From: Archegozetes longisetosus
Taxonomy: Eukaryota > Arthropoda > Arachnida > Sarcoptiformes > Trhypochthoniidae
Length of the DNA stretch: 64,000 bases
Assembly (NCBI GenBank): GCA_018873245.2
Contig: JAEMBT020000001.1
Span: forward strand, 5,444,220-5,508,219
Direction of reading: 5' to 3'
The notes beneath the pieces were generated by a model. That model did no database searches. It was given only the letters and a program-made list of their open reading frames with translations, and was not told the DNA's origin. Position 1 is the stretch's first letter. Each line of letters begins with the position of its first letter. Made by a program: the position numbers and the translations under genes. This document shows positions 34,981-47,882 of this stretch, one piece after another.

Positions 34981-37129
34981 ATGTTGCTGAGTTTTGATCT
35001 TCAATTTCTATTCATATTCATATTATGTAAGTTGAAAAAAATGTTTTTCTTTTTCTTACTAAGCATCTTATCAAAATTGAGTAACAGGTTTAATCTGAAT
35101 TTTTGTTCTTTATCTAAACTAATAGTTCCTCTGATTCTAAGTCAATGCTTTAAAGAAGTGAACGTTTGCTTCAATAAGTTTGCATCTGATTTGGAAGCTC
35201 ACAAAAAGAAACTTTTCAAAACTACTGTTGAGCAGTTGAATGACATATGCAGGTAATTCATATTTTTTTATATTGACTTATAGTTCAAATTAGAAGATAG
35301 TGAGGTTTCCTCAATCTCGAACAATATTTTTATTGATTTAATCCCAATAATTAACCCTTAATTTCAAAAATTTTTATTTTGATGTCAACTTACTTACTTG
35401 CGTATAACTAGATTAGGAAATAAATATTTGATTGATAGTTCTAAACTTAAATGTTCATAGATTTTTAAAATATGTTTTATCAAATATTAATTCATCCAAC
35501 GGTCAACTTTTAACCAAAATAGATTTGAGTAAAATTAAATTTGTTACTCATTTGGCGGTTACCCCAGTTTAATTATTTTATTGAATTTAAATGCAAGTAA
35601 ATATATAGCTATCAAAATTCCCTCTCCTCCTATATTTTCCAAGTCTCAAGACTAAATTTTTTCAAGACTCGAGTTCATTTCTCGAAAATGTCATACTCTA
35701 CTTAAAATACACTTTATATTAAGTATTTGTGAAGAATCTTTCTGAAATAATTTTTCTACACATTATTATTTCTATCAATATTTGTGTATTAAAGTCGAGA
35801 AAATGGCATTTACTTTCAATTCACCGGCTGTATTACTGCCGCTGAACAACCGTGTGCTTCGGATGCAAAGTTTACTAAATATCTTTGTGAAACAAGAAAG
35901 TTGAAGATGAAAATTTCGAGATACAACTGGAAGCCAAATCTGTTTTATGATATCTGCCATGACACTAGCTCTGAACTGAGCCAAGGTTTGTTTGCGGTTA
36001 TAAACTTTTCTTTCAAGTCTCAATACAAATTATATCTAAGAGTTTGATACATAATTAAGGTTTCATTAGACACGAGCCTTGTATTAGTGAGGTGTTGAAT
36101 GATCGAAATTGGAAATGTGATCGCGACTACGATAAGCCCATAAAATCAATGAGGGATTGGAGACAACAAATCAACAATACTTGTAGGCGAGTAATGATAT
36201 CCGAATTTTGACAAATCCTAGCAACTTTTGATTTGCATCTTTTCTAAAATATGAATATCTGTTACAAAATTCTTAAATATTTTGAATTGATTTTATCGAC
36301 AAATAATAGTTTGTGGAGAAAATTTCGAGACTGTAGCAAAACGGATGTTAAGCAGAAGTGTGGAATTGAAGCATCAAACATTTCTGACTACTTATTCCAT
36401 ACCCATCAGAGCTATTTCGACAAGTACAGCGCTTGCGATCTAGAGGGACACAGTTCTAATCAATGCTGGTACGATTTATTTAAGCAAAGTACTAAAACTT
36501 CAGTCACTGTTACTTCAGCTGAGAGCTCATCATTGATCGAGTCTACAAATGCATCGACTACTGAACAGACACGTACAACAGAACAAAGTCTGTCAACTAC
36601 CGAACAGACACATACAACAGAACAAAGTCTGTCAACTACTGAACAGACACACACAACAGAACAAAGTCTGTCAACTAATACCTCATTCAATACGTTCTCA
36701 TCAGCTCAGTCATCAGAATCAGTGACTTACAGTTCAAGTTCAGCTCCGAGGCTCGAAGAGACCGATATAACAACTGGTCAAACCTTAAACAGTTCAAACT
36801 ACGATTTGTCTTCGAAAGAACATGATGCCTTCGAATATGAGAGGATATTACATCTGAACGATTCTGCTGAGAAAGAGTCCGAAATATCGAAGAAAAGTGA
36901 TATCGTTTTAGCGGACACTAGTTTATATCATTCTAACTCGCCTGAGGTGGAAAACGATTCAAGACCATCTAATAATCATAATAACGATAAACTGACTTAT
37001 TCTTCAGACCATAATAATCCTAATTCTAAAGAGTCAGTCAGTTTAAATTATGCTAATACTCTTAAAGTAGAACTAGTTTTGTTTTTCTTAGTTTTGCCTG
37101 TCAAATTTCTCTTCCATACTCAGTGTTAA
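34981..37129 (+). CDS. Cys-rich, mucin-stalked, GPI-anchored-like protein
   Basis: Five exons: 34981-35026, 35126-35252, 35795-35985, 36060-36186 and 36310-37129; 1311 bases, 436 residues, phases consistent. The first exon plus the start of the second encode a signal peptide (LLSFDLQFLFIFIL then FPLILS). The mature part has regularly spaced cysteines (CFKEVNVCF, LNDIC, FTGCI, PCASD, KYLC, YDIC, PCISE, KCDRD, DCSKTD, KCG, ACDLEG, QCW), suggesting a disulphide-bonded helical domain. Residues from about 215 are Ser/Thr-rich with three 13-residue TEQ repeats, then a Ser/Asn/Glu-rich stalk. The end is hydrophobic (VELVLFFLVLPVKFLF), fitting a GPI signal. Intron 4 uses a GC donor (AG|gcgagt), the only choice that preserves phase. 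I do not recognise the family. Confidence 0.65.
36557..36673 (+). repeat. 39-bp coding tandem repeat, three units
   Basis: Three near-identical 39-bp units encode TTEQTHTTEQSLS within the Ser/Thr stalk, a likely O-glycosylated region. Copy number is probably variable between individuals. Confidence 0.85.
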
Positions 37130-37856
37130 ATCAATTTTAAATCAATTTTTCAAATCTTTCTTTCAATACTCAATTTATTTTTTATTTATTCATTAGAATC
37201 TGTATTAATGTAAAATTCAATTTAACAATAAAATCAAGTTATTTAATTAACTTCTGATAAATTGCTTCTATTTCATGCTCTGTATTCTTTTACTATGATT
37301 TGATCTAAATTTTCACATTTCGCTATCTTTTTGATTAATCAATCGATTGAATAAAACTTCTAAAAGCATTTTGTCGTTAAGATATTCCTCAAATTTATTT
37401 GCCTAAAACTACTCAAAACTGATATCTGTATGGATATATTGATGTTTCAATTATGTAATATTTAATTTGATTATATATAACTATTTGTTAAGTTTTAATA
37501 AACTTAAAAGTTCAATGTTTATGACTAAATCAATATAAAATGATGCAAAAGTTCAAAATGTGTTTAGTATTAAACTAATTTGTTTTGCCTTTGAAACCAC
37601 TCAAACTGTTAGACTTTAATACGCATTTGAATGGTTTGGTGCAACAACGAGATGAGTAGATGCATTTGTACTATTCACTTATCCCGTTCTTCCAGCAAAC
37701 AATTTGTAAACTCATTAGGGCTCAATAATCTGAATCAAGTTTAATAAAAAAAAACTTTCGAGTATTTTAACAATATTTGAAAAATCATTAACTAAACCTA
37801 AAAGTCTGAACTGATAAGAAGTATACACTTGAAAAGTGATCAAAATTGAGAAAATA
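37130..37856. other. Intergenic between mucin-stalk and DUSP12 genes
   Basis: An AATAAA near 37228 fits the end of the upstream transcript. Otherwise AT-rich with no gene seen. Confidence 0.5.
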
Positions 37857-38975
37857 ATGGATCCAATAAATTGTTGTAACTTCAATAAAATTGAAAACCA
37901 TATCTATTTAGGTGACAAACACACGGCCTGTAACTTAGAATTTCTCGAGAAGTATAATATCAAAAGGGTCTTAACTTTGCGTCAGTTACCTATTGTTCAC
38001 GACCTCAAAGTTGATGGTATTATCTATAAGAGTATTAGTGTTCGCGACCATATACTCGAAGATCTCCTGTCATACTTTCCGGAGTGTTTTAACTTCATAT
38101 CTGATGCTCAAAAGAATGGTAATTAAGTACTTAAATCAATTACTTTTAGGAACGGGTTAACTGACAAGTATAATAGTATTTTCTTTTCCGTTCTCTCAGC
38201 AAGTACTAAATAGTCAATTATCGATCATAGTCAATTATTGATCGAATCAATTGAATATTAATAAGGTTTTCAATTGTTTTGTTAAGGTGAAAATGTGTAC
38301 ATTCACTGTCACGCTGGGGTCTCTAGAAGTACAACAGTGGTGATCGCATTCCTGATGAAAAAGTACGGACTCTCAGCCCGTAAGACAATTGAAAATGTTT
38401 CGCTGAAGAGAGAGTGCACTAAGCCTAATAATGGATTTCGTTATCAATTGAAACTATGGGAGAAAATGCTTTACCAACTCAATGGCAGTAATCAGGAATA
38501 TCGCAGATTTCTGTTGACTGCTCTTAGAAATCATATTGAAGTCAAAGTTTTCAAGCTTATTTCTCACCAAGACTGGGACTTGTGTTTAGAAACTTACGTA
38601 AAGACCTTTGAAAACTATTTTCTTAAGCTATCCGTTGCTGAGAGTAATGTCGATTCGCTTAATAGAGGAATGAGTTATCGGTGTAATTGTGGCAATCAGT
38701 TATTCAATGAATTAGATGTCATTAAGAGTGAGAACATTTCTACTGTCTGTCAATCGGTTTATATTGAGCCTCAGAAATGGATTTTTGATGCCATTGTTAA
38801 GAACGCGAAAGCTATTGCAGATCTGATGGCTGGGGATATCGAGTGCTCTTACTGTAAGGAAAAGTTGGGATCTTATGACTGGCGAAGAACTGCTTATTTT
38901 TGTAAGTGTAAATCGCATCAAGGCTTGAACAAGTATTCGATTGTTAAGATTTTTGCTCATAAATTGAATAATTAG
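37857..38975 (+). CDS. DUSP12: Dual-specificity phosphatase 12 (YVH1)
   Basis: Exons 37857-38118 and 38287-38975 (168-bp intron) give 316 residues; human DUSP12 has 340. Exon 1 encodes the start of the phosphatase domain (HIYLGDKHTA, VLTLRQLP) with the general-acid Asp in ISVRDHILEDL. Exon 2 opens with the catalytic HCHAGVSRS loop (HCx5R, nucleophile Cys) and AFLMKKYGLS. The C-terminal half carries the family's zinc-binding region: CNCGNQLF, CSYCKEKLGSYDW and FCKCKSHQGLNKYSIVKIF. YVH1/DUSP12 is conserved from yeast; it releases Mrt4 from pre-60S ribosomal subunits through its zinc domain. ATG 37857 is chosen because it is the first ATG in frame and precedes the phosphatase domain closely. Confidence 0.88.
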
Positions 38976-40040
38976 GATATGGATAAATTGATGCATTTTT
39001 TGTCATTTATAATGTTTTGATTGAGTGAATAAAGTTTTATTAATTTTTCTACTATTTTACTTCATTGTTTGCTAGCTTTTGATTATGATTCATAAATAAA
39101 TTTTTTGACAAGAATCATAAAACCAGTTGGTTTTAAACTGCTTAAAAGTTCTTTTACTTTAATTTTTGGTTAAGTTTACTAGAAAATAAAGGGCGAGAAG
39201 GGAATATACTCTTTTTAATCAGAGCTTACGTTTGGGACTAAAGTACCAAAATGTATACACTAAGACATAAGTTTTGATTTCAGTAAATTGTTCAACTCTT
39301 AGCTAATGGCCAAGTAATATAAAGATGTCTTTGACAAGTTTTATCACTAAAAGTTTTGACAGTATTGAAACAAAAATGATATAACATATCAATGTTTTAC
39401 ATACTACACAAACATCATTTTTAGTACAAACTCTCATTCATAACTAACTGTACTGAAGTGAAACTAAAAGTTTGACAGAAATATCAAGAGTTTCTAAAAC
39501 TTTCTATAATCTTAATTCCCTCTAATTAAAAAGCAGTCTTCAATAACTCCGATCTTAAACATAAGGTTATTAAAAAATAGTCACATAAGCTTTTTAGCAG
39601 AAATTTTTTAGCTATTAAACTTTCAATTTTATTAGCTCAACTCGAAACTCACGCGAGAAAGTCAATGATTAATTATTGAGATTTATTCGATGTGTTTTAC
39701 AATATTTTAAACCTAAATTTATTAAACCAAAAGATACAATTAGAAATGATTATTTTATACTTATTTTGATTCCTATTCATATTTTAAATGCCTAATTTTA
39801 TACATAATATACTCAATGTGAAACCTAAACGATAGAAATGAAAACAACTCTAATATTGAATACTTCTTAGTACTAAATATGAACAATAAATGGGAAAATA
39901 AATTATTATTGATGTTCAAAACTAACTAATAAACATCAATAATCATTAAAATTCAATATAATGTTTAGACTTATATAAGCAATGTGTCAATTAGCTAACA
40001 GTCAATAAATGTCTGAAGTTTTATATTAGTCGAGTTAATC
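38976..40040. other. Convergent intergenic, nothing seen
   Basis: Lies between the 3' ends of DUSP12 and DNAJA3. An AATAAA near 39029 fits DUSP12. No repeat or other gene seen. Confidence 0.5.
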
Positions 40041-41987
40041 TCACGATTTCTTGTCTTCTGCTCTATCGCTATCTGTTTGCCCTTCAACGTCTTCGTCGAG
40101 TGAATTACGAATCATATTAACTAGCTCTTCGTGTTCAGCATCTCCCTCCGCGACTCTTCCGTGTCTTGTCTCAATAATTCCATTAATGGTTCCCTTAACC
40201 TGACTATTAGTGTCGTCTAATTCTGCCATTACTAGAGCTAATGCTTTTTGTTTTGGTGTCAATTTCCTAAATTAAAAATGAAATCAAAATCAATAAGTGA
40301 TAGTTTGAATGAATAAAAGTAGTCACTAAAACTCATAACAAGAACTAAAGTTCCTAAGAGTCAACAAAAAGCATAAAATCTTATTTATAAAAATAATTAA
40401 ATTTAATATATAGGAAATGAAAAGGGAAATATATCAAAATTTCTAATAATTTAAAATTCAGTTGAAGACATACTGCGGAACTTTGATTTTAAGATGAACG
40501 TAATGGTCTCCATAGCCATAACTATTAACTCTTCGCATGCCTTTATTAGACAAACGTATCCTACTATGAGAGCTAGTGCCAGGAGGTATCTGAAGAGTCA
40601 AATCTTCATAAAGACCACTAACAATAACAGTTCCGCCCAATATTGCTTGCGATAGAGTTATATCAGCGTCAGTGTGAATGTCCGCACCATCTCTTCGAAA
40701 ATATTCGCTTTTAGCGACTTTAAATGTGATAAAAAGTTCTTTATTTCCAGTTTGCATTCGGACAGTCTGTCCGTCTTCAACACCAGCTGGAACTGGTATT
40801 TGGACAGTTTTTCTCTGTTGAGTACTGCCCTTTCCGTTGCATTCCCGACACGGGTGTTTAATGTAGAGTCTGGTTCCGTGACACATACGACATGTTGACC
40901 GCATCACAAAAGGTCCTGTCGATATCGTTTCCATGCCTGTTCCGTGACAGTAAGGACAGCGCACCGGCTTGTGGTCATTGGCACATCTATCGATTTACAA
41001 ATTGATACTTTAGTTTTCAATTATTCAGAAAGGTTTCTAAGATTTTAAGCTATTTAGGAAAGTATTGACTAGTTTTGAGTCAATAGTTAGCGACTTTCAA
41101 ATTGTTGACATTTAGCATCATTATTATAAAATTGATTTTTAAAAGCGAGGATAATCTATGAATGAAATCAGGCGAAAATCTTGACCAAATTTCAATCTAT
41201 CTCAAAATCAGTCAATAAATCAATGCCAAAGACATGAAATTGAGTGAAATTTTTAGACAAAATTATGAGTCATGAAAACAATAAATTAAAAAAGGGAAAA
41301 AGAGATGTAAATTGAATAAAAAATTGATAAATGGGATAAAGATAAAAATTATAGCCATAAAAGAGATAAAAGAAGAGTATATGCGGACCTGGAACCGTTA
41401 CATTTGGGGCAGGTGTCAAGAACGCTAACTTTAACTTCTTTAGTACAGCCTTTGGCCGCTTCCTTAAAACTAAGGCTCAAAACAACCTCTTGAGGGGCAC
41501 TAAAACCAAAATCAGAGTTCATGTCTTGAGCGCCAAAGTTTTTTTCACCAAAACCGCGAGCAAAGTCACCAAAAATGTTACGAAAGAGCTCTTCGGGATC
41601 GATATTCGAATGAAAACCTTGAAAACCACTGAATCCTTGATTTGAATGGTCAGTAGTGGTTCCAAACTGATCGTATTGTCGTCTTTTAGACTCGTCGGAT
41701 AAGACTTCATAGGCTTCGGAGACTTCCTGAAACTTCTTGGCCGCCGATGGATCGTTCTTATTCGTGTCCGGATGATATTGTTTGGCCAATTGATAGTAAG
41801 CTTTCTTAATGTCCTTCGCGTTCGCATTTCGATCCACTCCTAATATCTTATAATAATCTTTTGCTGCATCTAAAACTCTTGAAGAAAATATTGTACGGGT
41901 TGTCGATCGCGGAATTCGTGGCCATGAATTTGATCTAAGTGTTGGCCGAAGGAGTCGTAGGTGTCTTAAGCAGTTGTTCGATAACAT
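40041..41987 (-). CDS. DNAJA3: Mitochondrial DnaJ co-chaperone (Tid1)
   Basis: Exons 41987-41389, 40986-40474 and 40266-40041 give 445 residues. Residues 1-40 are basic and Ser/Arg-rich, a mitochondrial presequence. The J domain ([20 protein letters not shown]) holds the HPD motif that stimulates Hsp70 ATPase. A Gly/Phe-rich region follows. The zinc-finger region has four CxxC units (CPKCNG, CPYCHG, CRMCHG, CRECNG), the first spanning the exon 1-2 junction. The substrate-binding C-terminus includes [15 protein letters not shown] and FRRDGADIH and ends in an acidic tail. [15 protein letters not shown] and [17 protein letters not shown] are nearly identical to vertebrate DNAJA3. It works with mitochondrial Hsp70 in protein folding and mtDNA maintenance. 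The gene shares a short intergenic region with PSMG2. Confidence 0.93.
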
Positions 41988-42422
41988 TATTGTTGGTGTT
42001 ACTGTTGTTTATTCGATTGTTTTTAACTAATATAACTATTATTTAATCTATCTTTTGGTTATAATTGCGTCACGTTTTTGAATGGCTTTCCATTGCTCGA
42101 CATGTGTTTAGGGTTTGTGCCATTGTGATTCTCGTCAATTACATTTTTGTTACTCTTTTCAGTCTGTAGTCCACTGTTTTTAACCTAGGATTGTCTACAA
42201 TATTTCATTGAATAGAATACTCACTGATTACTTACCATAGTACACAACAAGTAACGTTCCAATAATTAAATCCCTTTAAGCCAATAACAAGAGTTTTCAG
42301 TAGTTAGTATTGAACGTCAATTTTGTACATTTCTTCAAATAATGAATTGACAAAAATTAAAATAAAAAGAATTAAATCAAAGGTAACTTTAAGTATCAGT
42401 AAAGTGAGAGGAAAACTAAATA
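41988..42422. promoter_or_regulatory. Shared head-to-head promoter region
   Basis: 435 bases separate the divergent start codons of DNAJA3 and PSMG2, so one short region must promote both. No TATA box or factor site can be assigned with confidence. Pairing two proteostasis genes (a chaperone and a proteasome assembly factor) under one promoter is suggestive but not proven to matter. Confidence 0.5.
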
Positions 42423-43837
42423 ATGAGTGAATTATTTAAACCAATCGTTGGCCAAAACTATGGAACTGACGACTGGAATGGTTACACAGTTTTGATGCCA
42501 TGCGTTTCAGTTGGAAATGTTCCCCAACTGACAATTGATTTACTCATATCAACACTAATCAATCGAAACGAATGTCAATTAAAGGGTTATATCTATTCCG
42601 AAGCATTGATGCCGTTGTCTGGACCTGATCCCTATCTCTTCAATGGATCACTTTTGGCCACTTCTTGTCAAGGCTTGAATTAATTCTTTTTTATTTGTTT
42701 TTTGGAATTTGGGTTTTTAGTCACTTTTAGTGACTTGCTTTTGATTGTTTTTTGTTTGTAATTGTTTTTATTTTTTTAGTGTTTGAATGCGTTGGTAGAA
42801 AGTTAATTATGATACAACAGCGAACTCCTATTTATAAAGTGAGTTCTTTTATGGATCATTATTACTTCCAAAGTTATCTTAACTTTAAGTCTAGATCAAT
42901 AGTCATATCAATACTCATATCAACACTTTCTTTAAAATGCTTTTTATGTGAAATAACTATTTTGTTCATTTAATACTTGAGTAGAAGCATTTGTCAATAT
43001 GGTTGTACTGAATTTCTAGAAATCTAAAAACTTTTTTCATAGCTTCTAATTATATTTAAAAGTTATCAAAATTTAGACTTTGATTGAAAGTCAAATTAAT
43101 TTTTTCCGCGCTAACTGTTCAGATAAAGATAATTAATTGCTTTACTTAACCCTCGAATATAAGTATTTCTCAACAATATTATAACAAATGTCTTAAAAGC
43201 TAAGACTTTTACATAACCATAACATAATCACTAGTTCATTTCAAATACAAACTTTTCAGAAAGTCCTGAAAACTTTAAACAACTCAAATTTATTTTTAAT
43301 AATAATAATTTTTGATTTTGTAAATACTAACAGGAATTGCGCAAACAATTCTACGAATCCTTAACTAAATGGCTGTCAACACATCGATTCGAGCGTATAG
43401 TAATCCTAACCTCAAGTTTTATCCAACATTTAGTCTCTGCATTACAATCGGGTGAATGCTATCCATTTAAATACATAACAAACAAAACTCCAAATAAAGA
43501 CCAACAACACTTAAAGGAGTCACTTAAGTGGCAATCAGTGGAGAAAGTAGACAAATTCAGTCTCGAACCATCACCAGAAGGCGTTATTCATCTTCCAGGC
43601 AGCGGTTCCGCAAAATCATTGCTTAAATATTTAGATAAATATAATATTCCTGCCATTACTTTAGTTTTGTATTGTTCTGAAGGCGATAATAGACCGCATG
43701 CTTTCGCTTTTGCTGATCGTATTAATCAGTGGCTTAATCTGATTGATAAGAGCAGTGATGACAGTAATAGGCCATGGATTATCCCATTTTCATGGCGTCA
43801 ACTTTTTGGTGAAGATGCGCCCAAAACTATCTATTGA
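42423..43837 (+). CDS. PSMG2: Proteasome assembly chaperone 2
   Basis: Exons 42423-42672, 42780-42838 and 43334-43837 give 270 residues (human 264). Conserved blocks: GYTVLMPCVSVGNVPQLTIDLLISTL at the start, KLIMIQQRTPIYK in exon 2, RIVILTSSF, and at the end YCSEGDNRPHAFAFADRINQWL and PSWR-like FSWRQLFGE. PSMG2 pairs with PSMG1 to guide assembly of the 20S proteasome alpha ring. The first intron has an unusual donor: CAAG|gcttga (GC-AG) keeps phase and gives ...ATSCQVFE. A GT six bases upstream (42667) also keeps phase and would drop two residues (ATSLFE). The third exon lacks its own start, so the three-exon model is needed. Confidence 0.88.
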
Positions 43838-43966
43838 TTTAACTGTATTTTTTATTCTGTACTCACTATTCTAATAATAAAATAAAATTTCCTATCGATT
43901 TTAATACTATTTTTATTGAGTTTAGGTTATGACTATATTCTCAGAAGAATTTGAATAATTTTTTAT

Positions 43967-44577
43967 GATTGCCGGCTTGAACGCCGAAGTCTGATACGCA
44001 TAATGGGTTTTTACGTAGGCAGGAACGCCGAATATAGAGAAAAACCTGTTTTCAGATCCCATTTTTCTTCAATCCTTTGAAATAACCTGAATCTCATTCA
44101 AAAGATTATCATTGATCAGAAAAGCCGTGGCTGTGCGTAGCTCGAGCTTTTCTCATTATTGTACGAGAAAGTGATACATTTATTTTAACAATTTAATTTA
44201 ATACACTATAACTAATAAATATGCTCAGTTTAAACAGTTGTATTTTACTTATTGAAATAAAATTTTTAAACAGGTTGAAAAATAAGTAATTTATAATAGA
44301 AGAAACAATTAAAACACGTTTGAGTCGAAACTTCGTGCAAATGAGATTAATTTACACGGCCGGCATGTGTATTTAAGCTTATCTCTCAATTTATTTTATT
44401 GTAAAATTATTGATATCCCTTTGGGATATAGCAATCAATGATTTCAGGGAAGTAAGTATAGATAGGAAATCAGTGTTAAGAAAATCAGGTGAAAACAGGT
44501 TTTTCTCTATATTCGGCGTTCCTGCCTACGTAAAAACCCATTATGCGTATCAGACTTCGGCGTTCAAGCCGCACTCC
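43967..44577. mobile_element. MULE-like hairpin element, 9-bp target duplication
   Basis: 611 bp flanked by identical ATTTTTTAT at 43958-43966 and 44578-44586. The inverted arms are about 90 bp; the left contains GGCTTGAACGCCGAAGTCTG and the right (to 44570) the complement, continuing through GTTTTTACGTAGGCAGGAAC. The interior is AT-rich and non-coding. A 9-bp duplication with long arms fits a Mutator-like MITE. Open frames within it are chance. Confidence 0.8.
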
Positions 44578-44586
44578 ATTTTTTAT

Positions 44587-47147
44587 CCAAATCTTAAGAT
44601 AACTTTATTGATGAAAAATTTGAGCGAACTTTGTTTTTGAGCTTATTTTTCAATTTTAACTGTTAAGACTATTGAGAGCACAACAATATTAAAGTGACTA
44701 CAAGAATGTGCATTTGCATTTATTATTCAACATTTTAATAGCTCTCAATAATAACTGATTGCTATAAGTTTAAATTGAATTTTGCGTAATTTTCACATCT
44801 TATGAAGTATCAATTGATAAAACATGTGAGCAAGAGGAATATTCTTGTTTCTAACAGTCTTTATCTGATTTACCATTAGTATAAATAACTCAGACAAAGA
44901 GATCCTATAATAAGGTTTCTACAAAATTGTACTAATCGCTAAATTTTCATTCATTCCCTTATTTAGTCATTGATTGACACAATGATCAGCGAGTAAATTA
45001 GTTGCAATTATTTACTTCAAATATTCATGTTTAATATTACTAAATTTTTTTATAATCTTTTATATTATTAAATAGAATTTTGTAAACTTTATGGGAAATT
45101 TGAAACTTTTTCTAATAAGTTAATAATTTACTGGTTATCAAAATATAAGTTACATTAAGATTCAACCATTTTTGCAGCAAATCTTGTATTCATATAAGTC
45201 TTATTTGGATTATCGATAGCTTCATGCCCTGATCCAAATATAGTTAGTCCGTGAGTGTAAAGACAACTCAATCGGCTGTTTGAATATTAATACAGAATTG
45301 AACTTAAAACCATTGTTTGAGAAAATAAACGATAATATCCCGAATGGAGAGAAGAATTTGCAAACATTTCATTTAGATATCTTGTTAAGGAATTGCCGGC
45401 AAATGTTTTCGGAGAAGTAACTTTTGAAAAAGTAACAAGAAATTGTTTTTCAGTTTTATCTCATAAAAACCAAATGAAATTTTTTGATAAATCTGATAAA
45501 ATATCCGAAACTTATGCACATTCATTCATTGGCTTTCATGAGATCCAGTTTTACTCTTAGGGAATTTAATTCCGAAAAACTGCCCTCTCGAACGCTGGCG
45601 ATAAGGAAAGAGATATTTTTGATGCTTTGAGTCGATGTCCAGATCTAACAATGATTTGATTATATCAAACTAACTTGACGAAGACAGCTAAAATTGAGAT
45701 TCAAGCGCAGCTCAGCTCACAGCTAGCTTATGAAGCTTTAACTGCAAGAGGAGCCTCTTCTCTATCTCTAAATGTCAAAAGGGCTTATTAATCACTAGCA
45801 TCTATATATCATATTTAGCGCTTTAGTCATTCAATATTTTTTGAATCTGAGCCTTAAGTTTAAGATTATTAGTATAAGAAGTATTGAACGCTACTTTTAA
45901 TTTGAAAGGAGTTTAGAATTATTAAGAGTTTAGAACTAATCCACCTTATCATATCTACCAAACTTTTAGCTTGATTTCAGTAGAGTTCGATATGAATGTA
46001 AGTTTGCACTAGTAATCATTGGTGTAGCATGTAAATCATTCATAAGTTATATTATTTTTGTTTTTATACATTAAAACTTCGCGATAAGACTATTAAAAAT
46101 CTTATCTCTATATTATTTTACTATTAGTTAAAAGTTCAAATATTAAATGAATCAAAACTTATATGAACGCATGTGTTGATGTATACTTTATGATGTTTTA
46201 GTCACAAAAGTAAGCTTCGATTAAAAAATGTTCAATTAGTCAATGATGCTAAATGACTAAGATTTGGTATTGAACATTAAGTTTTGTCTTGAGTTTATTA
46301 TTATTAAGAAGCCCTTTTCATATTTGAAAGTAGGGAAGAAGCTCTTCTTGCAGTTAAAGTTTCTTATGCTTTTCACTATTCTTAAGTATATAGTTTAGTA
46401 CAGTTCTCAATATGATTAATGATTGAAGAAATTGTTGGTTGCCTATCACTACAATCAACATGTGGATCGGTTGCAGTAACGGCATGGCAGTGACGTGCTA
46501 TCGATGATGAACATGGCGAGAAGCAATCATCTGAACCATTCTGGATATTTTTAATATTAATAAAAAAGTTACTATTTTTTATTTATATATCGAAAATTTC
46601 GAAAATTTTTTTCAATTGGTTTAGAACTCATTAATTGGTAGGCAACGAGTTTTTGTAAGTAAAATATTGAAATTGTTTTGCTTAATAATTATTTGAATTT
46701 TGAATGTTATGTATGCACTGCGAAGGCTAGAGTTTGACGAGTTAGTTGACTTATTTTTGGGTATATGCCTTAATTAGTGTTTTTGACTGACACAAACTCA
46801 GTTTATGACTGCCATATAGTCAAAGTGTTTTCAAAGTGAGAAATACTTGTCTTATTATTAAGTTTGGGATTTAGCATTAAAAGCAGGCAAAACAACTAAC
46901 TCATGAAACCTGAGTATTACAGTTCAGTATATTTGGTAAATATTAAATGTTTTCATGTGTTGCTTGTCTATCGTCAAGTATAATAGTATATCACATCGGT
47001 AAGGGCGTTTGAGCAAGTGACAGACCTGCCATCCTATGCCTAAGGAATGAGTAGAGAACAAGGGAGAGTTAATAGCTATGCTGGACAAACAGCTTATTGA
47101 GTGAGGCAAATATAAACAATACAGTTCCATATTATTAACAAATATTA
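44587..47147. other. Gene-poor stretch with possible coding scraps
   Basis: Around 45590-45790 a plus frame reads coherently (TALSNAGDKERDIFDALSRC ... SQLAYEALTARGASSLS), but it is interrupted and matches no family I can name. Nothing else above background. Confidence 0.35.
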
Positions 47148-47650
47148 TACTGTCCGTTTTCTAAAAACTAAACTCAGATTTTACAGTTAAAACTTTATTG
47201 CTTTTGGAAATGTGAGTCAAAGGTGAAATCGCTTACTCATTCACTGAAATTTGAGTGTTTCAAAATAAAACTTTAACAATGAACTATAATCTTACAAACA
47301 TATTTCAGAACTGTAACCCTGCAAAGATAGTTTAGATATGTAAAAATAAATTTGATTCAATTTTAAGAATAGTTGCATTGGTCGGCCGAGTTTTACCATA
47401 TTTTTCAAAAAATTCAGCTCTAACCTTATCACAAGATTTAGTTAATAAATGAGTTTTCAAAATAAAAATGCTTTTGTTGTGAACATTATTTTTATGATTA
47501 AAAAGTGTTTTTAATTCAAAATCAATGACTAAGTGATCAAATTTTGTTTTATATGTTTTAAACTTACTCATTAGTAAGTTCTGATTCATGAGTAATAATA
47601 AAGAAAAATTGTTATTAAGATTTGAGTTTGGTTTTAAAAGACGGACAGTA
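47148..47650 (-). mobile_element. Mariner-like element with HTH-coding remnant
   Basis: TA-flanked, with inverted ends: left TACTGTCCGTTTTCTAAAAA, right the near complement. The minus frame 47589-47332 (85 codons) includes DKVRAEFFEKYGKTRP, which resembles the helix-turn-helix at the N-terminus of some mariner-like transposases (v-x-A-x-x-F-x-x-x-y-x-x-x-x-P). No catalytic domain remains, so it is non-autonomous. Confidence 0.65.
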
Positions 47651-47882
47651 TAACAGACAATTCAAAAGTTTAAATATAATCAATATTTAAAAGATGAAGA
47701 ATTAGAAATCAGTCAAATATGTTTACATCAATTTATCATAACTTATAAAATATTTTAAATGGTTTTGTCTAAAGTTAAACAATTAATGAAAAAACTTTTT
47801 AATCTTTTTTCTTAAATTTTTAAGGATTTTTCATTACTCTATTTAGAATCTTCAATAATAATTTCCTCAAAAATTCAATGTA

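Noticed and set aside
36460-36690. Minus-strand frame with Cys-Val repeats
   Set aside because: It is the complement of the 39-bp coding repeat in the mucin-stalk gene.
44410-44640. 76-codon plus frame
   Set aside because: It runs across the end of the MULE-like hairpin and its flank, so it is chance.
45180-45800. Suspected cytochrome P450 or other enzyme relic
   Set aside because: Short coherent peptides are visible, but no family motif could be identified, so no gene call is made.
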